From positions 1,081,228-1,145,227 of the forward strand of contig ML996689.1 of the NCBI GenBank assembly GCA_010356995.1: a stretch of 64,000 nt of DNA, read 5' to 3'. The DNA comes from Trichodelitschia bisporula (lineage: Eukaryota; Ascomycota; Dothideomycetes; Phaeotrichales; Phaeotrichaceae). The notes under the pieces are model-generated. The model was given only the letters and a program-made list of their open reading frames with translations. It searched no databases and was not told the origin of the DNA. Positions within the stretch are counted from its first letter, which is position 1. The number at the start of each line of letters is the position of its first letter. A program made the translations under genes and the position numbers. Positions 42,201 through 53,793 of this stretch are shown piece by piece.

Positions 42201-42512
42201 AACAGGGTCGTCGTCTCCATCGTCTTCGTCATCTTCGTCGACATCAATCCCCGACACTCGCGTCTTCTTCTTGCCCCCCAGAAAGCGCGGCACGAGCGAG
42301 CCGCTCGGCGAGCGAATGTGGAAGCGGTGGTGTCTGTGGTCGGCGCCCTGGTCGAGCCCAGTCCACGGTTGCGGGCCTCTGGAGAGATAGGAATCTGGGT
42401 GTAGCAGGTCTGGTGCGGCGATTGATCGCGGCACAACGTCGCGGGAGGAGTTGTGGGAGGCGCTGGTGGAAGAGGAGTGTTGGCGGCCGAAGAAGGGAGG
42501 CCGTGGTGTCAT
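39274..42512 (-). CDS. HECT E3 ubiquitin ligase (Hul4/UBE3A-like)
   Basis: Transfers ubiquitin through a thioester on its own Cys to substrates. Exons 42512-40304 and 40256-39274 give 1063 residues. A Ser/His-rich N-terminus and an acidic block (DEDDEDDGDDDP) precede a zinc-binding knuckle with C153, C156, C173, C176 and C178, in the position of the AZUL finger of UBE3A. The middle helical part is poorly conserved. The HECT domain begins near RRECIAEDSLRRISEAIGA; FEGEKGIDAGGPRKEWFTLL is diagnostic of its N-lobe. The intron falls at AVG|LFLYDPESHLCYFNPYS. The C-lobe holds RLPQARTCFNTLELGDY with catalytic Cys1030, and the protein ends KFWMAVLEGQEGFGLK. The domain layout resembles fungal Hul4, which acts in nuclear and stress-linked protein turnover; targets here are unknown. 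Confidence 0.88.
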
Positions 42513-45051
42513 GGTGTGCTGTTATGTGTGTCGTAGAGCAGGAGGGTGGGAGGGGAAGAGTGGAGGTGAGGTGGAAGTCGGACAGATCGGAGGACAGAGA
42601 GTCGAGCATACGTAGGCAGTGGTGACGGGTGCAGAGACGTGAGAGCGAGTGTGGAGAAGCGGGTTAAGGCCAATTGGCCAGTGGAGGCTCCGGTCGGTGA
42701 GCTGAGGCTAGCAGTCGAGATCACGGACGGCGGAGCGGCCGCTGCATGCTCGATGCGTGCCACGACGTCGGAAGTGGTTGAGGTGCGTGGCACTGGATAG
42801 CGGACTGGCAGGTTGACGTGAATACGAGACGAGCGAAGGCTGGCGGTTGGAGGCTGCCAACGAGAGAGATGAGGGAGCAATGAAGCGACAGAAAACTTCA
42901 CGAGAGACAAGAGTCGAGTTCAAAAGAGACAGCTCGAGAGAAGATAGAGGTTAGGGAACAGAGAGATGGGTAAATTACGCAGACACATGCCCAGCCAAAC
43001 AAGGGAAAGGGAAGGGGAGATGGGGCGACCATCTCCCACCTCTCCCGCTCTCTCTCCATCGAGAGTCTCCAGCCAATACCCTCTCGTTCTCTCCTCTCCA
43101 TCTCCACACTGTGGCTAAGCCCTATAACAACGCCTCTTCCTCCTGCTCTTCCTCTTCCTCCTCCTCCTCCTCCGCTGCCCAGAACAAATATAATTGTCTA
43201 TTCCTCACTGTTTCTCCTGCGTCTCTCGCGCATATCTCCCGCATCTCGCCTGCATATCGAGAGCATCGACTCGCTTCAACACATGCATCTCTCGCCCCTT
43301 GTCCCTTGTCCCCTGTTCTGCAGCAACCAGCCTGATCCCCCAAAGCATCCGCAGCAAAAACCCGCAGGCTCCTCCCCCGCTGCATGGCATCGGCTCCGCA
43401 CTCCGCGAAGAGGCGGCTCTGGTACCACCAGGTCACTACGTAAACTCAAAGCCCTGCGTCGTATCTTTAACCTTAGGCTTGCCGAGAGGCGAGGATAAGT
43501 GGCGAGGATAAGTGGCGCCAGTTCTTCGTGCATCAATGGCTTCCCCAACTCACGAAAGCGACACAAGCTCTACAAAATCAGTCGATATACGAGAATCAAT
43601 AAACGAGAAAGAAACCCCGTTCCTGAATGACAGTCCATGGCGCTACGTAAGTGGCTCAGTTCTTCTGCTCCCGTGAGCCCCAAATGGCGCACCTGTCATC
43701 CGCATCCCGGTACGCCTGCCGCTCGGAGATGGCTCGGGGGTGAGATGCGAGATGGTAGTGTCGTTTTCATGTGTGGTTGCGCGATAAGAGTTTGTGGCTT
43801 TTCGACGTCTCGTCAAGTGCGTGAATGGATGCTATTGCCCTTCTATGCGACGAGTAGCCTCGTCATCGTCATCATGAAACGTATGCCGTACACAGCCGCC
43901 GACCGTGCTATCGAATCCCGAACCCAAGGCACAGATACGAATACGCGGATAAAACACAGCCACAAGCCAAATACCCTCAACCCTCCCCAAGAAGACTCCT
44001 ACGCGAAACGTCCATCCTACTCACATATAGCAACCTACCATAGTAATCTAGGGTACCAAAACTCAGCAAGGCATCCGGCCCAAAGACCGGCAACCCTACG
44101 CAATATCTCACCAGCTAACCTCCCAGGATCCAGCTCTAGTTCTAGACCCCGGATTCACGAACCAGACGCACCCCGGCCCAGCACTCAACCGGGTGTATAT
44201 CTCTGCCTGCGGCCTGCCTTCCCGCGGCCCGGGCATGCAGATATATGCACCGGTCGACGGCAGGGAGCCGTTGAGCTTGTTCTGACGTCTGGGCAGTATA
44301 TATAGGAATGTATTGTCGAACGTAGATGCAGCTTTGACGTGACCCGGAAACTTGTCTATCGAGGGTCGGCGGTTACGCCCCGCCCGCGGGGCCTACAAGC
44401 TCCCGTCTAGGCCGGCGGGAGTGGGGCGGATCGAGAGAATTAGGGTCGAGACACCTCCAAGAAGTTGGTAGAGTTGGCAAAGAAATCCAACATCCAGTTC
44501 TAGAACAAGCCTCAGTCACTATGACGTGCCCCCGGTGCACTGGTCTTCGAGGTCCAGAGCGCACTACTGAACCGTGAATCTGAGCAGAGAGCACCACCCC
44601 TCTCTCTCACATCCCACATCCTATCCATCACTGCTGGCTGCTCATCTTTGTCCAACTATGATTACCACTATACACGCCCCTCCCTGTACAGGGAGAGGTT
44701 ATCACTCATTTTACCGCCGCTGCAAATGCCTCAACCCTCCCTCGATGCCCACTATGCAAACCACGAGCAGCGAGCAGCGAGCAGATACCCAAGTAATACG
44801 TCGCTGGCCGGCAAGCGAACCACCTCACATCCCTCGACACAACCAGGAAACAACACGATGCATCAAAAAAACAAACAAACACCACTCGCAACCGCCCCAT
44901 CCCTCAACGCCATCCATGCCAAATGCACCCATCACGAAAAACAAGGCGACAAAGCAACATCAACGCCGCGGAGTAGCCGGCGTAAGACCCACTCGCACCC
45001 ATCCCATCCCTTCCTCAACCTCCTCTCCAACCGACTAACACCCATCCTCCA
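42513..45051. other. 2.5 kb without supported gene
   Basis: The left 600 bp are likely the HECT-gene leader and promoter. Visible repeats are a TCC/CTC microsatellite (43134-43175), a perfect 13-bp tandem pair (GGCGAGGATAAGT at 43488 and 43501) and a (CGAGCAG)3 run at 44764-44784. A TATATATAG sequence sits near 44292 with no convincing frame after it. The right end is the 3' flank of the Skt5-like gene. Confidence 0.5.
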
Positions 45052-47399
45052 CTAGAGTCCCAGCTTCCCCAACAACCCCTTCTTACTCTTCTGCTTATCA
45101 CCCCCATTCCCCGACCCAGACCCCCCACTCGCCGCATCCCTTATAACAGCCAGGCGCTGCTTCGCCCGCTCCTCGCCCTGATCCGCCGCCTTGACGTACC
45201 ACACATTAGCATCGAGGGTATCCTGCCGACACCCGATGCCAATCTCCTTGAAGTACCCGACCGCATACTGCGCCTTGGCGTAGCCTTGTCGAGGTCAGTA
45301 ACCATACGAAAACCGAACCACCAGGAACGCAACTCACCAAGATCCGCCGCCCTCTTCGCCCACTCAAACGCCTCCCCCTCATCCTTAGGAAGCACCGGCT
45401 CCGCCCCAAAAAGATACCACGCACAAAGTGCCATCATCGCCTCCGGAAGCCCTGCCTGCGCCGCGCCATTATAAAAATGAATGGACAACGCCGCATCCTT
45501 CGGACACTTAAGCAACCCATGCTCATACGCCTTCCCCATCACCAAATTCGCCTCCGGATGACCCAAATCCGCAGACTGAGTAAACAACTGCGCAGCATAA
45601 ACCTCGTCCTTGAAAATCTCATCCCCGAACCCATGCTCATGCAGCTTCCCCAGCTCATACGGCGCGCTATTGTACTGCCCATCCGCATTCTCCGCCGCGC
45701 GCTTCAACCACTTGATCCCCTCGCGCCGCTCCTCACGCGTCCCACTCAGACCCAGCAACCCCTCGATCAGCGCCACACCCAGCCGACACGCGGCACCGGG
45801 ATGTCCGCGCGCCGCGGACGCGCGGTAGAACTGCTGCGCCTTGAGGTAGTCCTTGCGACACCCCCATCCGAACTCGTAGCACAGGGCGGCGCGGAACCCG
45901 CTCTCGGCGTGCATGTGCTTGGACGCGGCGAGGAAGAGCGGAAACGCGCGATCGTAGTCCGGCTTGCCCTTGTTGAAGAGGCCTGACGAGAAGCCGTCGG
46001 CCAGATAGTACTGCGCAAAGGGGTAGCTGCGGTCGGCGAGCTTCTGCAGCACATGGCGCGCCTCGCGGATGAGCTCGCTGCGGGACAACTGCCCAGGCTG
46101 GCCCTGGCCCGTCGGCTCGTCGGGCGGAAGCTCCATGGCGGTTTGGATCATGAAGATTGCGAATTCATATTGCACCTCCGGCTCAGTCGTTTTCTTCAGA
46201 TTAGCGCGGTACATTTCGAGGGTTTGGGATGTTTTGAGCAGCGATGCGTTGGAACCGACGGCACGACGGAGGAACGAGTTGTCCAGCTGCGGAGCGGGAG
46301 CTGTTTGCTGGTGATACGGGACGTGGCTTAGGAGATCCACATATGACATAGGGCGGTGATCCGGCGAGTGCCGGTTGGCTGAGAAGCCGCGAGCAGACAG
46401 TCGCGGGGACGGAGTCCCATTAACAGGCGACGCACTCGACCCAATTCCCAGCCGAGGCAACGAATTTCGACCATGAGAGCCATCTGAACCCGAGCCGACA
46501 GTCAGCGCAGACCGGGGACGCTGCGGTACGCTGGAATCATCGCCATCGGTTGGCACGCGCAGATGTGGGGGCGTGGGTCCGCGGCTCTCGGCGCTCACGG
46601 GCGACACTCGCGCCTTCTCCTTCGGCGGCACACTTGGCGGAACATAAGGCTGATGTGCGTATTGCAGGGCAGGATATAACTCGGCCGGCTGCTCCTCCTC
46701 ATCCAGCACGGCCGGTTCATCTGGCACCGAAGCCTCCGTCACCGAAGCGATTTCCGCCGCTTGCGAGGGCGGAACGGCATCCGACGCCTGGCGGATATGC
46801 TCAACGCGAATGGGCAGCGTTTGCGTCGGCGGAATGGTCATGCTCGAGTCGCGCAACGACGGCTCCGGCGTCTCGAGCTCGCGCGACGGCGTGGACTGTC
46901 CATCCGAGCTTGTCGGCGTCATGTTGCCCGCGCGCGCAGCGGCCAGAGCAGCGCTGTCGACGGTGCCTGAGCTCTTGCGCGGAACGTGGTGGTACTGTTG
47001 TGGGCGCAACGAGCCTTGCGCTGCCGCTTGGTTGTCGCCAACGCTCCCGCTGTAGCTATGGACGGGGAATCCGCGGGTGCTGGTACCGACGCTGCTGCTG
47101 TTGCTAGGAGGCGGTTTGCGTGGAATGAACGGCTTGCGGGAGAAGTTGTGAGCCGCCGCCGCGACGGGGGCCTGCTGCGGAGCTTGATACGAAGCTTGGT
47201 GCGAAGCCTGGTGTGACGAGGATCGTGGAGGGAAGGCCTGGTGTTGTTGCACCTGCGTAGCGCCGACGCCGTCGAGTGGAATCTTAGGAGGAAGGGGAGG
47301 GAGGGACCGCTGAGCTGGGCCAGGCGGTGGCAAGGGAGGAAGAGAATGGGTCATATCGAAGTTGAAGGGCACCGGCGGCGCACCGGCGGCTGAACTCAT
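45052..47399 (-). CDS. SKT5: Chitin synthase activator, SEL1-repeat protein (Skt5/Chs4-like)
   Basis: Skt5/Chs4 binds and activates the Chs3/class IV chitin synthase at septa and growth sites. Exons 47399-45338 and 45284-45052 give 764 residues. The N-terminal ~380 residues are Pro/Ser/Gln-rich and disordered, with HQASHQASYQA repeats. About seven SEL1 repeats follow: RSYPFAQYYLADGFSSGLFN, HAESGFRAALCYEFGWGCRK, HPGAACRLGVALIEGLLGLS, YNSAPYELGKLHEHGFGDEI, HPEANLVMGKAYEHGLLKC and LPEAMMALCAWYLFGAEPVL. The last repeat, YAKAQYAVGYFKEIGIGCRQ, is completed across the intron (ADLG|YAKAQ). The C-terminus ends KSKKGLLGKLGL, without the CaaX prenylation box of yeast Skt5. The gene lies head-to-head with the class IV chitin synthase gene 6.4 kb away. 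Confidence 0.9.
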
Positions 47400-50300
47400 A
47401 GCCGGGATGGCCGGCAGTGGGCGAGAATGAGGAGCAGATTGGATGAGAGAGGTTCCGGCGTGTGTAGCCGAAGGCGGAAGGACAGCCCCGCAGTTGACTT
47501 TTCGAGATGCGCGTGGTCTCGCTCGGGTTGGCTGGCTAACGGTGGGTCGGGTAAGGATGGATTGATGGGATCAGGACAGGCGAACTGTGAGTGCAAGTAC
47601 GGAGACTGCGGTGAGATGGCGCAATGTGGCGGCTTTGTTGGATGCTGGGTTTTGCGTAATCAATGAATGGGATGGTATGAGGAACCTGGTATGGATGGGT
47701 GGTGGAGAAGAGGTGTGTGGAGAGGTGCACAACGAACAAAGCTGTTTTAGGAGCGCCGGTCCGGTCTCGTTTGGAGGGGCAGGTCGATACGCACAACAAG
47801 CAAAGAATGCTAAAGAGAACGAGGTAAGGGTATCTCCGCAAGAAATGCTCTGAAGACAACAATATGCGATGAGGCTGATCAAAAGACAGTGAAGTCAACC
47901 CTTTGGACTTTTGGTGGAGAAGGGCGGAGAAGCAAAAACTGGAGAGAGGGTCAAGGTGAGGGAGGGGATGGTGCGTGCACACGCTGCAGTGGGGGAGGGG
48001 AGGGGGATGGAGGGGAGCAAGGGTGCCTCAGGCTAGGAGGTGGGTAGCGGAGCGGGATATTGATGAAGGAGGAGGGGTGGGGATGTGAGGTGAGGATGGT
48101 GAAGGGGCGGAGAGGAGAGGAGAGGAGAGGAGAGGAGAGGAGAGACAAGGGGAAGAGCAAGCGAGAGAGGCTTGCAAGCTGAAGAGAGGATAGTTCTGGA
48201 CTTTGGAGACTGTAGGGAGGAGAGGAAGAGAGAGAGAGGAGAAAAAGAGGCAGTGATGCATTCAAAAGGTCGACGAGGGTACCTCCCTAGTAGATGAGAA
48301 TTGGCAAGTTTCTTTGCCTGCTGTTCTGCAGTGTCCCCTCTGCACAAAACACTCAAGAACTCAAGAACTCAAGCGCACTCGCCAGCCTCTGGGCGACGCA
48401 TAAACAGCGGGACCACCAGAATAACCGCTCCGCGTATAGACAGATGAACACCTGCAAAAAGGCGGCTAACAATCATCAAACTATCCCGCAAAATTAGTTC
48501 CGGTCGTAAATCCTCGGCCGTACCATTTGAAATTGCACTTGGTCTTCCTCCTTGCCGGCCCTCCCTCGCCTGCTGCCGAACTCTCCCCATCCGACATCCC
48601 GTGCATCTCGACTCCAGCCTGAAATGAAAGCAGCGCTGCATCCCTTCCTCCCAGGGGGAGTCTCTCATGGGGGCGGCACACGAGACTGAGGAGGCCGCAA
48701 TACTGAGGCTGTAAGACTCACGAAAAATCTAGACCTTCAGCCTCCTTCGCTGCGCATCAGGCAAACAGCCGTCTCAGCACAAAGGCTGCAAACATCGCGC
48801 AGAAGAACGTGCAAATCCCCCACCCCGGCAAACGAGCTGAAGAAAGTCGGCCTATCCAGTGTCGCCCCGCGCGCACACCTCTAGCCTGGATCGCGGCTGT
48901 GCGTTTGACGCGCTGGCCAACGGTCTGACCGGATACGATGGTCCCAATAAATACGCGGCGAGGGCGGCAAGCCGATGTCGCTGCTGAGTGCCCGACGGGG
49001 AATGCGGCAGCTTCGACGCGGCTGCCGCAGCTGCTTTGGGATGCGAGGTGGAGGGTCGCGACTTGAGCCTCATGATCCTTCGGGCGAGCTGAACATTTGC
49101 GCTGAACCCCTTTTTCGGTGGATCGCGATGCCTGTCACGCAGCCAACGCGATAGGTCGTCGCGCGAACAAGCATTGATCCATTTTAGTGTGGAGCCACCG
49201 GTGCCTGGAAGGTGTTGCCCGTCGAGGATGCCAGCAAATCAATCTGGCCGCATAGCATTGGCGGCATTGGCCTCCCTAGCCTTCAGTAGGGGTGGCCAGT
49301 GCGGCGCGTCAAGGAAAGAGTTGAAAGTGCGACGACAAGGCGAGGCTGGGCGACCGAAAACTGCGGAACAAAGGATCAAAAAACTTCGCAAGACGCGACG
49401 GCGACGGCTCTCAAATATAGACTGTGACATTTGCCTGGGAACAGCTAATTCCACTTTCTTCAGCCCCCAATGCCCGTAATCGCGGCCACTTTTCGCCCTG
49501 TTGCGTGCCTGGTACCTATCGACGCGCGAAGCCTTATCACTTGGCAGGGCAGTTCTGCACTTTTCAGCCTCTACGCGGCGCACAAATTGTTGCTGTGGAA
49601 TCTCACCGCGCAGGACGCCTGACGCGTCTGTCTCAGTTGCAGAGTGGGGTAATTCACCATGTCTTGAAGAGATAAGAGCGAAGGTTGTGAGGGCGAAAAC
49701 TACAGAGCAGAAAGACCATCGTGAAGTCGAGGCCGAGCAAGGCTGGACTAAAGGGTCCAGATCGCAGCATCTGGTTTGGGACCACCAAGACTCCAACAGC
49801 CCGGTTCCTTGAGCCCATCACGCTTTCTGGATCGCTAGCTCCAGAGTGCGGGGGTTCGCGGACAATGACAATGATGTCATGCGGTGAGATGATTGGAAAA
49901 CTCTTATCGCTGCGCAGATCATGGCCCAGTTGAGCAGCCGAATGTGAATCAAGGTTTCCACCGCAACCGTGATAAGCAGAACGTAACTGATTGTGTTTTG
50001 CATGGAGATATATCACTTGCAGATTGGCGCCGCCACATGGCGGAACATGACGACAAGAGGCGACAAATCGGGGACTTCTGGATCGTGTTTATCTTTGGGT
50101 ATTCGGTTCGGCCCGTACTCATGACCGGGCGCCATGTGGGGATGTACGGTACATACAGATGTACCTTGCCGTGATGTTGTGCGTCTGGCCGCATGGTCAG
50201 CTGTGCATGTGCAGCAGTTCGGATTCCCGATGCGCAAGTTCTCAGTCTTGGTTTCGGAGCATCAACACTGGCATTGTGGAAGGTGAACACGTACCGTGAC

Positions 50301-53300
50301 GTTACGTCGGGTGTTTGGTGAGACCATGAAGAAGCAGACGATAATAACGGACAAGAGAGCCAATCAATGGAAAGATGCATCTTGATATCAACTCTGTGCC
50401 TCTCGGTTGTTTCTGCGGTTGGTGAGGTCTACGAAGATGCCAAAGATGTCTCAACATCGTTCTCTTATCGAGGCAAGACACCAACAATCGATAAGAGTCT
50501 AATTGATAGGAACAAAACTACACCACAAGCCGATCTGATCTGCACCTGTTCCGCATCTGCCCCAGCAAGATACAACCACCAACAGCGTCCAGCCAGAAAA
50601 TAGCGAAGTGTCTAAGCATGAGGTGTTCGCTTGTAGCCTCAACTCTCACTCGGCCTAGACTCTACCTCGCTGGCTTGAGTACATTGACAGATTCTGCAGC
50701 ACCTGACATCATCCCCACCATCTGAACCCGCAACCCTACCGTATTCCCAGCATCGACGGGACATTGTGTAGCTTAACTCTCTAGCGCATCTCACGCTGGC
50801 GTCGCTAACCATCATATAAAACAGATAGATTGATCGCTGCTGCCCTGGAAGCCGCAATGGGCTGCCTGCGAGGTCAACCGGCACATCACTGCTTGCCGGA
50901 TTACTGTACTCCAAAGCCATCCATCTCAGGCATAGGAGCACCTGCCGAAGACATCCGACTGGAATCAGCTTTCGGGGAATGACGCTTTGGACACAAAGGT
51001 GCTGGATACGCAACTTTTCGTACATGCCATCCCCCATCGTGAACACGGCTTCTTGAGCGCTTTTCCCTTAATCACAACACAACTCGGGGAGTGCGCATCG
51101 AAAGAATATACGGTATCGAAATCACATTAGCCTGCGAACCTCGTACCAAGTGGGGCCGATATATCGCTTATGCGGCTAGCGTACGATGCAGTTGGTAGCG
51201 GGGTGATCAAGGCCGATGACGAATCTCAACGCCGAGGTCAGAGCTTCGACAGTGGCGACAACTGACAACGTCAGCTAGACCTCTCTCATAAGGTTCTTCG
51301 AGATCCAGTACTCTGCTTGAAGCTGATATCGAAGGTGTGGACTTGAGCAGCTTGGCCCTTTGCTAGCCAGCTCTCCATATTTCACCGCTCATGCACCCAG
51401 AGCTTCGAACCCCGAAGCCAGATTGCAGGCGCCGACATCGTGATGCTCATTTCAGGTACTGTAGCTGTAGTACCGCAATATATCGCAGGTACTGTATACC
51501 CCGCATATTATCATGCCACCATACCACCCACAAACCTTCATCACATCACGATATTGCGCGCAAGTTGACGCCTCCGTCCTCGGCCCCACGTAGCGCGCCG
51601 CCCACCTATTTTTGCACAATGCGCAGGTACATCTCGGCGCATGACCCAGGGTCCTCCAACCAGTCAACGTGGGGCAAGGGCGCGACAAGCCTCTGCACGC
51701 CGAGCCAGGCGGGGTACTTTCGCCGCAGAAGCAGCAGCTCAGCTGCTGCAGAGTTGTTACCGTAGAATGTGCCGCGAAGGAATGGGCTCGGCAAACGCAG
51801 GCATGAACACGGCCAGTTTCGGCGCATGTCGTCCGGGAGGCATGAACCGCGCCCCAACTCGGGCGAAACGTGATGTGCGGGAGTTGCGGCGTGAGCGGGC
51901 GGGTGCGAGACGGGAGGCTTCTCCGGGGGCGTGTCAAGATGGGCGAGGCACTTTGGATGAGGTGCAGTGGGGTCTGGACCTCTGTCTCGTTGTTGAACCT
52001 TATTGTACATCCGTAGTCTCGTCGGGAGTTTTTCTCGTGTCTTTACATCGCTCATATGTATGTACGTCGTGGTGAACTACGTTTGTCTCGTCTACGCCAG
52101 CCTCGATCTGGCGAGGCCTGAATGAGGCGCAGCCCCGGCGAACTGCAGGACAAAGGAGCAGCCTCAACAGGGGAGCATGCCCTCTGAAGGTGGCGAAGCG
52201 AGCAAGCAATGACGCTTATTGCAGATCGGGCAGGCGTGTAGAAAGGGAATTTGTCTGCAACCAACTTGCCGGGGGAGTTTTACCCGGGTTTGCTCTGGCT
52301 TCGGACAGGACTGGTTGACGATGTTTGGTGTTGTTCTCGCTACGGTACACGGCAGTCGGGGAAAGAGGGTCACGCGAAGCAAAGAGATTACCAAATGAAG
52401 GGCACGACAGTTTGGTGACATAAGGCTAAAAGGCTGGGGCTTCTTGTCAAGTGTGGAGGCTTTCGAGGAAGACTGCTGGAAGTCCAGCTGGTGATGTATG
52501 AGATTTTGTACGGGGTAAAGGGGGCTTGTGGGGGGCGGCGCCTGCACGGAGCAAGCACCGCCTACGAATAGGCGTGGGTGTAGGGGGAGCATGGGGTGCG
52601 CGGGGTGAGCGCTAATTGGATGGCTCTAGGTTCCTCGGTCAACGGGGCACTTTTACTGTCTATTTTGGATCTCGTTGGTCAAATGCTCCCCTCATTGGCG
52701 TGATGGCGCCTTGTTTCGTTGTCAAGGGGCTTGCGCGCCATGTTGACTTGTGCAGGAGAGAAGTGCAAGGGAGGGATGAGGTTCAGGCTTTGTACTGTAC
52801 CGGATTATTACAACACACCTTCTTCCCCTCTGTTCTCCGTTGATGCAGGCAAGCGACGTTGAATGAACCGCTGAAGAAAGCGTAGAAGGGACCAAGGCCA
52901 TCGGAACTTCAACCGTTACCCACGATTCTTTCACCAAACCCACACGAACTACGACCCACACAAGTGGTGCCCTTTCTCCGGTCTCCACACCCACTCCGCA
53001 TCTCCTCAGTCAAACACTAAAAAACACTAAGAGGCACCGGGGCAACGAGAAGGCTACAGTACAGCCGTTGCGGGCTGCCGTACAGTACGCACATCGATAC
53101 TCTAACTTCATTCCCCCAAGCCTCTTCGCAAAGAGCGCAAAGACTGCGTTCGGTTCTTTGTCCTCTGCCGACTTCACTTTGCGTCTTCTCAGCACCCATC
53201 TCAAGACGTACAACTAGTGTTCTGTCATTGCGTCTCTGGCGCGCATCGCGCTTCGCCGTCGATCAGCGTTTCCGCTTCAGCAGCTGAGGTTAGTCTAGTT

Positions 53301-53793
53301 CGTAGCCATCCCTTCCCCCCCTCACTCCTACTTCCCGTCCCGCGACCCCCCTACTTTGCAACACCATCCCCCTCGTTCTTGTCTTTCGTTGCACCCTTTC
53401 CTACGACATCACTCCACGCACGGCCGTACCGTGTTTCCGTCGTTTGACTCCTCTGCGTTTCTCTTTGGTCAGCTCGTTACTCCCCGACTGGTTGTCGGCG
53501 ACTTTCATCTACCTCCCACGCCCAAGGTTCCTGCACCACTAACCACCAAACCTGTCGCAGCCGACCATATTTCGCCTAGTCTCCGCAGCTTGTATACGCA
53601 CTGAACCATCATCGCTGTCCGATATCTCCTCTTCAATTCTCCACTTTCTGTTCACCCCATGCCAGCCTTTTGAGCATTTGCGAGCCTGACAACCACGTCT
53701 GCGGCTGCGCCTCGTGGTAGGACAACCCTCGACGCGCCCTGGAATGTACGTCGCTGACTAGTGTGTCATTCCAGAGCAGAAGCAGCATCCACA
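47400..53793. other. 6.4 kb divergent spacer between activator and chitin synthase
   Basis: The longest gene-free stretch. Left part: purine-rich plus strand with an (AGGAG)n microsatellite (48109-48146), a GA repeat (48225-48240) and ACTCAAGA repeats (48351-48373), probably the Skt5 leader and promoter. Middle (48.7-52.5 kb): short frames with no recognisable domains. Right part (53.2-53.79 kb): pyrimidine-rich, likely the transcribed leader of the chitin synthase. Filamentous-fungal cell-wall genes often have long leaders, but no exon is proved here. Confidence 0.55.
48109..48146. repeat. AGGAG pentamer microsatellite
   Basis: About seven perfect AGGAG units in a purine-rich tract of the divergent spacer, on the Skt5 side. 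Confidence 0.9.

Noticed and set aside
48109-48373. Regular repeats considered as a CRISPR-like array
   Set aside because: These are perfect 5- to 8-base microsatellites without spacers, in a eukaryotic genome.
49239-49796. 185-codon minus-strand frame in the chitin spacer
   Set aside because: Patternless residues, many Cys/Arg, no conserved motif; typical random frame in GC-rich DNA.
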